The translations under genes were made by a program, and so were the position numbers. Below are positions 19,520-29,423 of a stretch of 64,000 bases of DNA, piece after piece; within the stretch, counting starts at the first letter, position 1; each line of letters starts with the position of its first letter. This DNA is from Pinus tabuliformis (lineage: Eukaryota; Streptophyta; Pinopsida; Pinales; Pinaceae). The notes beneath the pieces were generated by a model. It was not told the origin of the DNA. It made no database searches and saw nothing but the letters and a program-made list of their open reading frames with translations. Location of the stretch: contig CM062815.1 in NCBI GenBank assembly GCA_031772625.1, positions 915,708,979-915,772,978 on the forward strand, read 5' to 3'.

Positions 19520-21142
19520 ATGGAGCCCACCAACCAAGGAAGTAACCTTGGCGGAAGTCCAAATCCCTTCTCCTCTTGGGGAGATGTTGGTGCACCTCAT
19601 ATGGCAACATTGTCACTTCCAGGATTGACAATTGGCCTACCTGTATGGCTCTTTTCAACTAATGTAGTCCAGATCGCCACTAATCCTGAGCAGTCGAATC
19701 AACAGTCAGAACAATCTAGAACTACCCACCAGCCTTCCACTTCTTACGATACTTCCTCTGATCCTTCATCTTCGCGAGGTAGAGCTGGCAAAAGTCAGCC
19801 TCCCAAGGAGAAGAAGGAAAAGAAGAAGGAAGAAAAGAAGCAGAAGGAGCCTATGGCGAAGGCGACTGGGGGCAAGCAGAAGAAAGCTGACAAAAACCCA
19901 CACACTGCACCGACCGGGCCTAAATCGCCATGTGTCATTTGCAAAGGGACCCACTTTCATCGTGATTGTCCTTGTATTCCCCGGATACTAAGGGACTGGT
20001 CCCCAAGGTTGCACAATCCGATAGCATCAACCTCTGATAGTCATGTTGATTGCAGTCCGTCAACTAGCAAGAGTGAAGGACGAAGAGGGAGACCAAGATC
20101 ACCCTGTGTATTGTGTGAAGGCGAGCATGCCATCCACAAATTTCCATTCTTAGATGAGGCCAAGAGAGTTTTAGAAGATCGTCCGGTTTCACCGTTACGA
20201 CTTCCTCCTGGATACCAAAAACTCGCGCCTAATCCCTTGATAGTTGAAAATCCAGCCGACCCGCCCAAGTGGTCAGCTGAAGTGTCAGTCATTGAGAATG
20301 AACCTACTGAATCCAGACCAGACGAAAGTCTAAAGGTCGAAACGGCAGTTGACCCAGTTCTTCCTTCAGAGGTTTCATCGCCCAATGACTCCGTCATTGA
20401 AGACCCGTCTTCGAATGACACCGTCGCCGAAGAGTCAGCTTCATGCAACACCCTCACTGAAGAGAATAAGGATGACACCATCCAGGTTCTTTTCATCAGC
20501 ACCGACTCTGATGAGCGTCAGGGCAATGCGCCCATTCCTTTATCGCAGGAAGGAACATCATCAGGGTCATACCCGGCCGTATATTCGGTCCCACCACCAA
20601 GCAACCTGGTTGTATCCTTTGGTTGGAATCAACTAGGCAGACCCCGGTTACCAGCCAGTATACCATTCAGAATCATTGTCCAGATCTATAGAATGATTAT
20701 GGCTGGTACTATCATTGATGAAGGGGCGTCTGTGAGTATCCTTTCCTCTGTTGCTTGGAAAGCACTAGGTTCCCCGGCGCTTTTACCTGAGTTGAGAAAT
20801 CTCTCAGGTTTTGATAAAGGAACCAGTCGACCATTAGGAATCCTCCCCAATGTACCTGTTACATTGAAAGGGAAGACCGTTAATATGAACGTGTTGGTCG
20901 TCCAAGGACCCTTGGATTATAACCTACTCCTTGGACGTGACTATATTTATTGCATGGGAGCGATAGTCTCCTCACTCTTTAGAGTAATGTGTTTTCCACA
21001 CGAAGGAAGGATGGTCAAGCTCGTAGACCAACTTTCATTTCCGGGATCTCGCATCGCAAATAGTCAAATACCAATCCTAAATGGTCTGTTCACTCAAGAT
21101 ACGCCTCCACCCCCAGTCCTCCTTCCCGATGAGTGCGAGTGA
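19520..21142 (+). CDS. E2 short gag-protease ORF
   Basis: 540 codons from ATG at 19520 (MEPTNQGSNLGG), chosen because the upstream in-frame stretch has no ATG. The first 100 residues are Ser/Gln-rich with no recognisable capsid domain. A strongly basic stretch (PPKEKKEKKKEEKKQKEP) is followed by two zinc-knuckle-like motifs (CVICKGTHFHRDC and CVLCEGEHAIHKF...). An acidic linker then leads to an aspartic protease: TIIDEGASVSIL, GPLDYNLLLGRDYIY. The ORF stops about 2.7 kb before the LTR with no RT. The ORF at 47950-49541 (E6) is its homologue, so this is an established element type, not a one-off. It probably supplies an RNA-binding and processing protein, or is carried passively (inference). 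Confidence 0.85.
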   Translation: MEPTNQGSNLGGSPNPFSSWGDVGAPHMATLSLPGLTIGLPVWLFSTNVVQIATNPEQSNQQSEQSRTTHQPSTSYDTSSDPSSSRGRAGKSQPPKEKKEKKKEEKKQKEPMAKATGGKQKKADKNPHTAPTGPKSPCVICKGTHFHRDCPCIPRILRDWSPRLHNPIASTSDSHVDCSPSTSKSEGRRGRPRSPCVLCEGEHAIHKFPFLDEAKRVLEDRPVSPLRLPPGYQKLAPNPLIVENPADPPKWSAEVSVIENEPTESRPDESLKVETAVDPVLPSEVSSPNDSVIEDPSSNDTVAEESASCNTLTEENKDDTIQVLFISTDSDERQGNAPIPLSQEGTSSGSYPAVYSVPPPSNLVVSFGWNQLGRPRLPASIPFRIIVQIYRMIMAGTIIDEGASVSILSSVAWKALGSPALLPELRNLSGFDKGTSRPLGILPNVPVTLKGKTVNMNVLVVQGPLDYNLLLGRDYIYCMGAIVSSLFRVMCFPHEGRMVKLVDQLSFPGSRIANSQIPILNGLFTQDTPPPPVLLPDECE

Positions 21143-23825
21143 TTCGGAAAGAAAGACTAGGACCCAGGGGGCATGCACCCTGGTCTGCTTCGGGCAGAAG
21201 AAACCCTGGGTATAAGGAAGAATTTCCGCAGAAGAATATGACTAGTCCGTACCCCGTCCGAAAGAAGGAAGAGGGGTTGTTCTGGAATAGTATTCTTTTG
21301 TTAAAGTTATGTGTTTGGCAAAGGAGTCATTCACCTTTGTCTAAATAGGTGGGCACTGCCCAAGTAGGAATTCCCTTTATTGTAACAAGTAGTGACCATC
21401 TTTGGGGAAAAGCAAGCCTCACCCATTAAAACAAATGTTTTGAAGGATAAGTAGGGGCAGCCTCCAAAGAAGGAGATTATATTGTTGTGACAGAGGGTAA
21501 CCCGCTTTGGACAACCCAATGATAGACACCGCCGAAGAAAGAGATTGATTTGCGGCAGCAAATAGAACCCTCTTCGGATAATAAGAAAGAGGCAGGCCTC
21601 GTTGAAAAGGGGTAGCCCCGAAATTCTATCCTATACCTGGGGGCATGCAAACTTTTGGAATGTGAGCGAGGGACGACTACTTGTTTTTTTAAATTTTTAG
21701 GTCCTCCCTTTAAACCTGTAGGTCTAACCCTTTAAACTCGTAGGATTAGCCGTTTCCGACCTTGCATGAAGAAAGCCTGTGGGGCAAAGGTAAAAACTTG
21801 CCAAAATTGGAGCATAGCTTCGTGAGATAAAGCTCCTTAAAAAATAGTTATCTCACAGGAGGCGTTCTTATTATGACTGGTATATCGAGCAGTTTTAGCA
21901 CATAGTTCATGCTCGTTAAAAAATAAACGCAAGATCCGAGCAGTTTTAGCACATAGTTCATGCTCGTTAAAAAATAAACATAAGTTATGAGCAGGCTTTC
22001 CTTTAGAGTTCAAGCTCATTCAGAAAAAATGAACCGGTAAATAACCTTTTGAGATCGTAAATTCATCAGCCATAAAAGCCTTGGTCGTGTTTGTGTACCG
22101 TCACCTCCACTGTTCATTTGGCCGATCATTCACCTCCATTTGTGTGTTTACCTCTTTTGAGAAACAGCTACGAAGAGTGATTTCACCTAGCCATCCTTGT
22201 GACACTGCCGTGATTGGAAAATTCCAACCTGTACCTGGAAACTGCTGCTATCCCTGTTTATCACTCGTTCCTCAAAAGACGAGTCTTCTTTGAGCTCTTT
22301 TCACTGACTCGTAAAATATGAAAAGTTTGCTGAGTTTTGGCCTTCCAGCTCGTTAAACGACCGGAACGCTATCCCTCCTCTAGATTTTAATCTTTTTGGA
22401 CCTGAGGGATTATTGCACAAAAAGATCGAGCGCTTGTCTTGTTCAGCTCGTTAAAAGTACCGAACACCCATCCCTTCTGTATTGTTTTATACTTTTTCAG
22501 ACTTAAGGGATTAGCTGACGAAAAAGGAATTATGGAGTTAACTTTCTGTACCTTTTCAGACTCTCTAAAAATGAAAAGGACCGAGTCATCCTTGTCGTTA
22601 GGCTCGTTAAATTTATTAAATAGCGACAAACTTGTCTTTAGACGAGAACGAGTTTCCCTATCGCTAGGCTCGTTAAATCATAGCGATGGGCTTGCCCGAA
22701 GGGCAGGTTATAGAACAAGCATATGTTATCCTCCTCAAGCTTGACAAAAATAAAGAGGTACTGGTCAGAAATGACTGGGGAAAAATTGGGAGAACATCAA
22801 AGTTTAGTGGTAGCAAGTCGCTCTTGAACATGACACTTTTCCTCCGTACCACATCGGGTTGGGTTGTTTCATTCACCGGTCTCATCACCATGGTCCTCGC
22901 CAAACCATCCACATTTGGGGTAATGCTACCGATCCATCGCATCAGTGTCGTTATATGTTCAAGAGAGGTCATTCTGAAAGTGTCAACCGGGTCCCATCCA
23001 CTGCCATACATTATCCTTCATCCATTCATGATCGCCACCCTGAATCATATGTCACAGTTTGTTTTCACCTCCACTAAAGTCATTAGCTCCGTTCCATGTC
23101 ATTGATGTGGGATTCATTAAGGCCCTCCTTTGACGGATCGCTTCTTTTCGACTTCAGCTCATTATCCAAGAAGTTGATCTAGGAACAACCCCATCAGTAC
23201 TTTGAAGCTTGCATGCCTCAATGGCAAGTTTCTCACTTCCGGCGACAGGTATACATCAATGACCTTCGACCAGAAGATTTTGCGTGGCGTTCGACGCCAA
23301 GTCCTTTATTCACGCCACGTGAATTGTACTGCAGTACCTTGAGGGTCATTATCATTATCGGTGATTCCTCTCGCGCTTGTTAACGGTTTTCATTATCGGC
23401 CGGTAATCAAGCGATGTCTTTCCATGTTCGACTTCAGCGCAATTCTCACATGGATCGACTTGTACTTAGAGTGAAGATCGAACGAGTTTGAAGACCCCGG
23501 ATCTAGTTTCATCCATCCGGGCTGCGATATATATTCAGGAAATATAAAAGCATTTGTCATGTACATCATTGCAGCAGATGATCATCCTATTCAAAGGATG
23601 ATAATTTCAGCGGAAAATTATCAGTCTACCATCAGACGATCGTCTGTTATATGTACCAAAATGTATTTATAAAGCTGAGCATGGGAATGCCCGCCTCAGC
23701 TAAATCATGAAAACAGAATGAAAAATAATGTATTGTATTGTATTGTATTACAGGGCGCCTCCTCAGCACTGGAATGAACTTCGGACCCTCTAGATAAAGC
23801 ATTTCACCCGATAAACGGCCTCATA
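21143..23825 (+). mobile_element. E2 3' non-coding region
   Basis: No convincing ORF. About 21143-21880 matches the E6 segment near 47480-47949. From 21886 to 22705 it carries the dense hairpin array described separately. 22720-23825 is the conserved 3' segment shared by all family copies and ends at the PPT. Confidence 0.8.
21886..22705 (+). repeat. Hairpin array with shared CTCGTTAAAA-type motif (E2)
   Basis: Three units of 51-bp period start at 21886, 21937 and 21988. The stems are CGAGCA/TGCTCG twice, then ATGAGC/GCTCAT. The first two are followed directly by TTAAAAAATAAA. Further hairpins: ACTCGT/ACGAGT (22263-22284), CTTTTCA/TGAAAAG (22297-22325), TTCC/GGAA (22343-22366), ATCCCTC/GAGGGAT (22371-22410), GTTC/GAAC (22441-22465), ATCCCTT/AAGGGAT (22470-22511), CCTTTTCA/TGAAAAGG (22551-22579), TTGTCGTTA/TAGCGACAA (22592-22629), ATCGCTA/TAGCGAT (22660-22687), TGCCC/GGGCA (22693-22705). 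Most loops contain ctcgttaaa, ctcgtaaaa, ctctaaaaa or ctcaaaa. Confidence 0.85.
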
Positions 23826-23839
23826 CTTTAGGGGGCAAC
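23826..23839 (+). promoter_or_regulatory. E2 polypurine tract
   Basis: Purine-rich ctttagggggcaac directly precedes the TGTTATAGAC start of the 3' LTR. The same tract, complemented, follows the LTRs at 1240, 24927, 34278 and 45465. Confidence 0.8.
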
Positions 23840-24902
23840 TGTTATAGACATTTTTGTGCCTCGCAGCATGGAGCATGAAATGTCGATAATTACAGGGATC
23901 CTCAGTCCCTAAACATGTTGTTCTTACCCCTAGAAGAACAAGGTCAGCAAACCACAGCACTTCCCATCAGTTCTCCACCTGAAAACACTCAGAAACAGGC
24001 TATTTTTGGATCATGTCAGCTGCTCCACTGAGCATCTGCGCTGGAATGCAACTACTCCTCCTTGTACCTGCGCTGTAAGTCAAATCTAATGAAGGCTACC
24101 TGCGCTGGGCGAGATTGGCCAAGTGGCACAGTCATTCTGCAAGGTGTCAATTGCCCAGGAAGCTTCCAAACTGACACTTCGTTCATGGGATTCGCCCTGT
24201 GATGAGTAAGAGGTACTTGATCTCCATGTGTAAGCAAGGATCTCCAAGTGGACTCAAGAACTGAAGTTTAACTGAAGAGGGAGAGGACACTAGTCAGCTT
24301 CATGCCAGCCTCAAGCTGACTCATCCTCTCTTCTTCTCTCCTATATATAGAGCTCTTCTATGAGGTCTAAGGAGGCTGGAATTTTGTGCAAAGCAAGGAA
24401 GTGCTGTTGGTTTACAGTTAGAGCTATTGGGTGATTGCTTTTATAGAGGTGAAGAGGAGACTTCTTGCTGCTGGGGAGGTGCTGCTGGATTGGAGCCATT
24501 GATGGTTGTAACTTTCTCAGAACCCTTTTACTTCTATCAATAAAGCTTTGAATGTTCTCCTATATACTTGTATTGCATTGATGTATTGTATTTACTTGTA
24601 TATCTGATTCACTCTAATCCATGCATCAGTTATGAGTACATGTTTCTTGTAGTTTCCCTCTTTTGTTTGTGCAGGATCTGTGTGTAGCTGGGCCGACAAA
24701 GGGAGCAAAGAGCTGGGAACAAGAGACAAAGAGAGAGGACAGGATCGACAAAAGCGAAAGACACCGGTTGGTTAATATTTTCTTCCCTCTCTATATTTTC
24801 ATAAAGGAAAATAATCAAAGCTTTACTTTCAGTTGTTGCTAAGGACTGTCACCCTTAGAGTAGGGATAGGGTCATCCGAGTCGGATACTTTTCCCCACAA
24901 CA
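23840..24902 (+). repeat. E2 3' LTR
   Basis: 1063 bp, TGTTATAGAC...CCCCACAACA. About nine differences from 4409-5471 by eye. TATA at 24342, AATAAA at 24539-24544. Followed by the gcaag target duplication (24903-24907). Confidence 0.93.
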
Positions 24903-24927
24903 GCAAGGCACAAAAATGTCTATAACA
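24903..24927 (-). repeat. E2 right target duplication and last 20 bp of the E1 3' LTR
   Basis: gcaag (24903-24907) repeats 4404-4408. gcacaaaaatgtctataaca (24908-24927) is the outer tip of the E1 LTR, as seen intact at 34259-34278 and 45446-45465. Confidence 0.92.
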
Positions 24928-27000
24928 GTTGCCCCCTAAAGTATGAGGTCGTTTATCGGGTGAAATGCTTTATCAGGAGGATCCGAAGTTCATTGAATCG
25001 CTGAGAGGTGACCTGTAATAAATACAATACAATACATTATTTTTCATTCTGCTTTCATGATCTAGCTGAGGCGGGCATTCCCATGCTCAGCTTTATAAAT
25101 TCATTTTGTTACATATGACAAACGATCGTCTGATGGTAGACTGATAATTCTCTGCTGAAATTATCATCCTTTCAGTAGGATGATCATCTGCTGCAATGAT
25201 GTACATATCAAATGTCTTTATATTTCCTGAATATATATCGCAGCCCGGATGGACGAAACTAGATCCGGGGTCTTCAAACTCGTTCGATCTTCACTCTAAG
25301 TACAAGTCGATCCATGTGAGAATTGCGCTGAAGTCGAACATGGAAAGACATCGCTTGATTACCGGTCAATAATGTAAACCGTTAACAAGCGCGAGAGGGA
25401 ATCACCGATAATGATAATGACCCTCAAGGTACTGCAGTACAATTCACGCGGTGTGAATAAAGGACTTGGCGTTGAACACCATGCAAAATCTTCTGGTCGA
25501 AGGTCATTAATGTATACCTGTCGCCAGAAGTGAGAAACTTGCCATTGAGGCATGCAAGCTTCAAAGTACTGGGGGTTTTGTTCCTAGATCAACTTCTTGG
25601 ATAATGAGCTGAAGTCGACAAGAAGCGATCCGTCAAAGGAGGGCCTTAATGAATCCCACATCAGTGACACGGAACGGAGCTAATGATTTTAGTGGAGGTG
25701 AAAACAATCTGTGAAATATGATTCAGGGTGGCGATCATGGGTGGATGAAGGATAATGTATGGCAGTGGATGGGACACGGTTGACTCTTTCTAAACAACAT
25801 CTCTTGAACATATAATGACACTGATGTGATGGATCGGTAGCATTACCCCAAATGTGGATGGTTTGGCGAGGACCATGGTGATGAGACCGGTGAATGAAAC
25901 AACCCAACCCGATGTGATACGGAGGACAAAGTGTCATGTTCAAGAGTGACTTGCTACCATTAAAGCTTTGAGGTTCTCCCAATTTTTCCCCAGTCATTTC
26001 TGACCAGTACCTCTTTATTTTTGTCAAGCTTGAGGAGGATAACATATGCTTGTTCTATAACCTGCCCTTCGGGCAAGCCCATCGCTATGTTTTAACGAGC
26101 CTAGCGATAGGGAAACTCGTTCTCGTCTAAAGACAATTTTGTCGCTATTTAATCATTTTAACGAGTCTAACGACAAGGAAAACTCGGTCCTTTTCAATTT
26201 TAGAGAGTTTGAAAAGATACAGAAAGTTGACTCCAAAATTCCTTTTTCGTCATCTAATCCCTTAAGTCTGAAAAAGTATAAAACAATACAGAAGGGATGA
26301 GTTTTCGATAACTTTAACGAGCCGAATAAAACAAGCGCTCGACCTTTTTGTGTAATAATCCCTCAGGTCCAAAAAGATTAAAATATAGAGGAGGGATAGC
26401 TCTTCCGGTCACTTTAACGAGCTGGAAGGCCAAAACTCGGCAAACTTTTCATATTTTACGAGTCAGGAGAAAAGAGCTCAAAGAAGACTCGTCTTTTGAG
26501 GAACGAGTGATAAACAGGGATAGCAGCAGATTCCAGGTACAGGTTGGAATTTTCCAATCACGGCAGTGTCACAACGATGGCTAAGTGAAATCACTCTTCG
26601 CAGCTGTTCCTCAAAATAGGTAAACAATCATATGGGGGTGAATGATCGGCCAAATGGAATGGAGGTGGCAGGTGCAAACACGACCAAGGCTTTTTATGGC
26701 TAAATAAATTTACGATCACAATGGTTATTTACCGGAATAGGTTCATTTTTTAATGAGCTTGAACTCTGGAGGAACCTTTTGCTCACGCTTTTCTATTTTT
26801 TAACGAGCATAAATTACGCGGTAAAACCGCTAGAATCTCGCTTTTCTATTTTTTAACGAGCATAAATTCCGCGGTAAAACTGCTCGATTATATGGTCAAA
26901 TTTTGATTTTTTACCATTACTAGCTTTTCTCTTTTCAAGTATAGTACTGCATTTTCAATTGATGCAACAAACTTTGTTAGAAATGAATAATATTTGCATG
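24928..27000 (-). mobile_element. E1 PPT and hairpin-rich 3' region
   Basis: The PPT complement is at 24928-24941. Up to about 26950 the sequence is the reverse complement of the E2 3' region (22000-23839), so the two form a long inverted repeat around the E2 3' LTR. The hairpin array is at about 26060-26900, including CGAGCA/TGCTCG units near 26860 with a CCGCGG core in the loop. It contains a 118-codon minus-strand ORF (25689-26045) conserved in E4 and E6. No recognised function. Confidence 0.8.
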
Positions 27001-27507
27001 AAAATGAGATTATAACCCTAATATTTCACTTTAAACTGTGTAAAAATCCATTAAAAGGTGTTTTTTACCTCTCATTTACCATTTCATTTGCATTTGGTTT
27101 GTTTGAGCTCTGGAGGTGCCTCTTCCCCCTTGATTTTCACCAGCTGATTCTGGGAGATTCTGCAGACGATTTTCGGCGCCGTCTGGACCAGGTAGGAGCT
27201 AAACCCTAGCTCTTTCTTTTCATGGTTTCATTTTCCTGTTTCATGCCTGTTTTCCAGTATTTTTGAACCCCAGGGGTTTTGCAAAATCGCCCTAGTTCCA
27301 GCGCAGGTTCCCCTTTCGAAACCTGTGCTGAAGGTCAAGCTGCCTTAAGGCAGCCTGACCCTCAGCGCAGGTGGGAGACTCTCTGCCTGCGCTGGGCTCA
27401 AAAACTGAGTTTTTTAGGTCATTTTTTGATGATTTTTTCGCCAGTTTTTCATCAAAATCAAGAACTTACTCTTTCTCTTGCTTGCTTTGTAGGGAACTTT
27501 GAACAAA
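27001..27507 (+). promoter_or_regulatory. Leader of the E1 antisense ORF, with three stacked hairpins
   Basis: AT-rich upstream sequence is followed by a possible intron: donor-like ccag|gtaggagc near 27190 and acceptor-like ttgctttgtag near 27492 (inference). Between them are three adjacent hairpins: CAGCGCAGGTT/AACCTGTGCTG (27299-27330), a palindrome GCTGCCTTAAGGCAGC (27339-27354) with GGTCA/TGACC outside it, and CAGCGCAGG/CCTGCGCTG (27363-27394). They resemble the hairpins in the sense 5' leaders of this family. Confidence 0.55.
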
Positions 27508-28731
27508 ATGTCCTTTATGTGGCGAGAACGAGAACATGAAGAGGAGGACATGATTGCCCTCCATGACCCTGCCACGGTGAACGCGTTGCGGAACTGTGGC
27601 CTGCTGAAGTTCTTCCGTATCTCTAGTATGAGAGCACAGTTTTCTTTGCTGCAGTACATGCTTGATGCTTGGGATCCTGTTAACCAAGTGTTCCAGATTA
27701 GGGGAAAGGCCATCCCCTTGACCATAGAGGACATGTACTTCTTGACTGGACTGTCAAGACGAGGTGCCCCCATTTCCTTGTCAGGTACGGCCCGGGGGAC
27801 TGATTCCACCAGAGATTATGTCCGCCAGTATTGCAGGGAAGGTTCTCAGCCGAGCAGAGACGGCAAGATTGTTATCCGTGAGATTACTGATCGGGCTCTC
27901 AGGTCCATTCTGTTCACTATTGGTAGGATGGCCGGTAGTGCAGCTTTACATGTTGCCAACTGGTCTTATATGCAGCACGCCTTGGAGTGTCTCCAACCGA
28001 AAGTATTCAACTGGTGTGATGCAGTACTTGTTCAGATGAAAAGTCAATTGACCAAGGTAAAGGACGGGAAGCTGAAGAACTTTAGATTTGGTTCTATTCT
28101 GACTGCCTTCGCCTTGGAGAAAATCCCACTGATGTAGCCTCAGTACATCATACTCGACTTGCCTTCTTCGACCGAGCCACGCATGCAGAGGTGGGTCGAC
28201 CACATGTCTAGGCATGCTGGTCAACCTCAGATTACTTTTATTGAGGCCTTCTTTAAGTGGTTCGAGCGCCAGGAGATGGCTTTTTCCAAGTATCCGTATG
28301 TGGGTATGGATTTCCAAGGTGATCCGGATTTGGTGCTACCGGATGGCGAACAGTGGGGCGCCATTGGTAAACTCCTTGACCATATTACTGCTTATTGTTC
28401 TTATTCATAATGTTGCTGTGCTTTTTTCTATCAAGACTTTTAATTGTACTCTTGGGTGCATGCATATATTGGTCTTGTTCGTCCAGCAGTTCGTCCGAGA
28501 TCACCAATTGCTGCCCCGGTAGTGGAGCCTGCTAGGAGAGTTGTTATTCGTGATCTTGACGATACTGAGACCCTTACAGTTGTGCAGGAGCAGGTTGAGA
28601 GCCTTACTCGTGGTCTTCCGGATGTACATATTGACGAGTTACCTTTACAGCTGCAGCGGCATACTATTGGTGTGCCTAGACGATCGTCTCTTGCACATGA
28701 TTGCACAGGTCGTGACGTACTATCATGAGCA
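27508..28731 (+). pseudogene. E1 antisense ORF, plant-mobile-domain-like
   Basis: It begins MSFMWREREHEEEDMIALHD. The segment LQYMLDAWDPVNQVFQ and PLTIEDMYFLTGLSRRGAP matches the 'aWdp.n.vF....g.ltieDvy.LtGLp..G' pattern of plant mobile domain (aminotransferase-like) proteins. Later parts are FIEAFFKWFERQEMAF and an Arg/Val-rich tail. It is encoded on the strand opposite to E1's pol, with the two converging at about 28730-28910. Antisense genes downstream of pol are known from Tat-clade elements such as Grande and Retand. It may be a captured host gene or an old element gene. The reading frame is broken (about one or two breaks). Confidence 0.65.
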
Positions 28732-28911
28732 CCACTAGGCTAGGGTGCCCCATAGCATCTTTTTGAGTTTTAGGTCATATGACCAATTTTGTCTTGGTTA
28801 CAGAACATTATGTATGAACTATATAAACAGCTTATATATATTTTGATTTTCGAGTTTTATTTTGGTTGATTTACGTGATCCATATGTACAGTCTTTGATG
28901 ATGTGTCCTTT
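28732..28911. other. Gap between convergent E1 genes
   Basis: AT-rich stretch between the antisense ORF and the extra RNase H. It should contain the 3' ends of both transcripts. No clear polyadenylation signal or ORF seen. Confidence 0.5.
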
Positions 28912-29364
28912 TTATAAATGTTGCAAATGTCTATCTAACACATAGTTTGCTAATGAGTTAGTTAATGTGTTTAAGTTTCTTGAAATATGTTGATATTGAA
29001 TTGAATCAAATCGTATTTCCAAGATCTTAACCCTTAGGAACATGCGATAAATAGCTGGATTGCGAACAGAATATATACCATTGAGTTGTAGTATTACGAG
29101 CTGTGAGTCTAGCCTGACAATTAGTCGGTGTATGCCACGTGTGATGGCATCAGAGAGTAGTTCTATCAACGCGCTATACTCAGCGATGTTATTCGTTGAT
29201 TGCCCAATACATACACCTCTGAAACTTACTAACTCGCCGCTTGGATCAAAAATGGCCCAGGCTGCGAAGGATAGGTTCCGCGAACTACGACTCGCTCCGT
29301 CGGCATATCCAACACATGTCTCCATAAGGTTCGACATCTGCAACGAATGAAAAAGGTGGATCAC
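28912..29364 (-). pseudogene. E1 additional RNase H (aRNH)
   Basis: Its start reads CVGYADGASRSSRN, followed by FAAWAIFDPSGELVSF, STNNIAEYSALIELL, RLIVRLDSQLVILQLNG and RNLNTLTNSLANYVL. These correspond to the D...E...D catalytic series and the final helix of cellular (archaeal/plant-type) RNase HI. The retroviral RNase H of the same element lies upstream (about 31000-31200), so E1 has two RNase H domains. Dual RNase H is a known acquisition of Tat-clade elements. Here the second copy sits downstream of integrase, next to the antisense ORF. The role is presumed to be removal of RNA during cDNA synthesis. Belongs to a broken element. Confidence 0.8.
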
Positions 29365-29423
29365 TCGACCAGAACAAACACTTTAGCGAAAACAAAATAC
29401 AACAAAAGCATGCAGGTTACTAT

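Larger units (their letters stand above)
4409..24902 (+). mobile_element. E2: non-autonomous Tat-like LTR element with short gag-pro ORF
   Basis: Bounded by two 1063-bp LTRs (4409-5471, 23840-24902) and a perfect 5-bp target-site duplication, gcaag. Order: LTR, PBS (5475), about 1.7 kb of leader interrupted by E3, one ORF with zinc knuckles and a protease (19520-21142), a 2.7-kb hairpin-rich 3' region, PPT, LTR. Without E3 it is about 8.2 kb. No reverse transcriptase, RNase H or integrase is present, so it must use enzymes from a relative such as E1 or E8. By eye the LTRs differ at about nine sites (0.85%). At 1.3e-8 substitutions per site per year that is roughly 0.3 million years (rate assumed). 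It looks structurally whole apart from E3. Confidence 0.93.

Noticed and set aside
21886-22018. CRISPR-like regular spacing of 51 bp
   Set aside because: The units are near-identical throughout, with no unique spacers, and lie in a plant retroelement 3' region.
26348-26584. 78-aa plus-strand ORF repeated at 35699, 46886 and 58036 (minus)
   Set aside because: It runs antisense through the hairpin array. Its frame is carried by repeated non-coding structure, with no domain or start context.
27508-28731. A free-standing host gene
   Set aside because: It is embedded between the 3' region and pol of E1, in the place where Tat elements carry an antisense gene, so an element-borne gene is more likely. 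A captured host origin remains possible.
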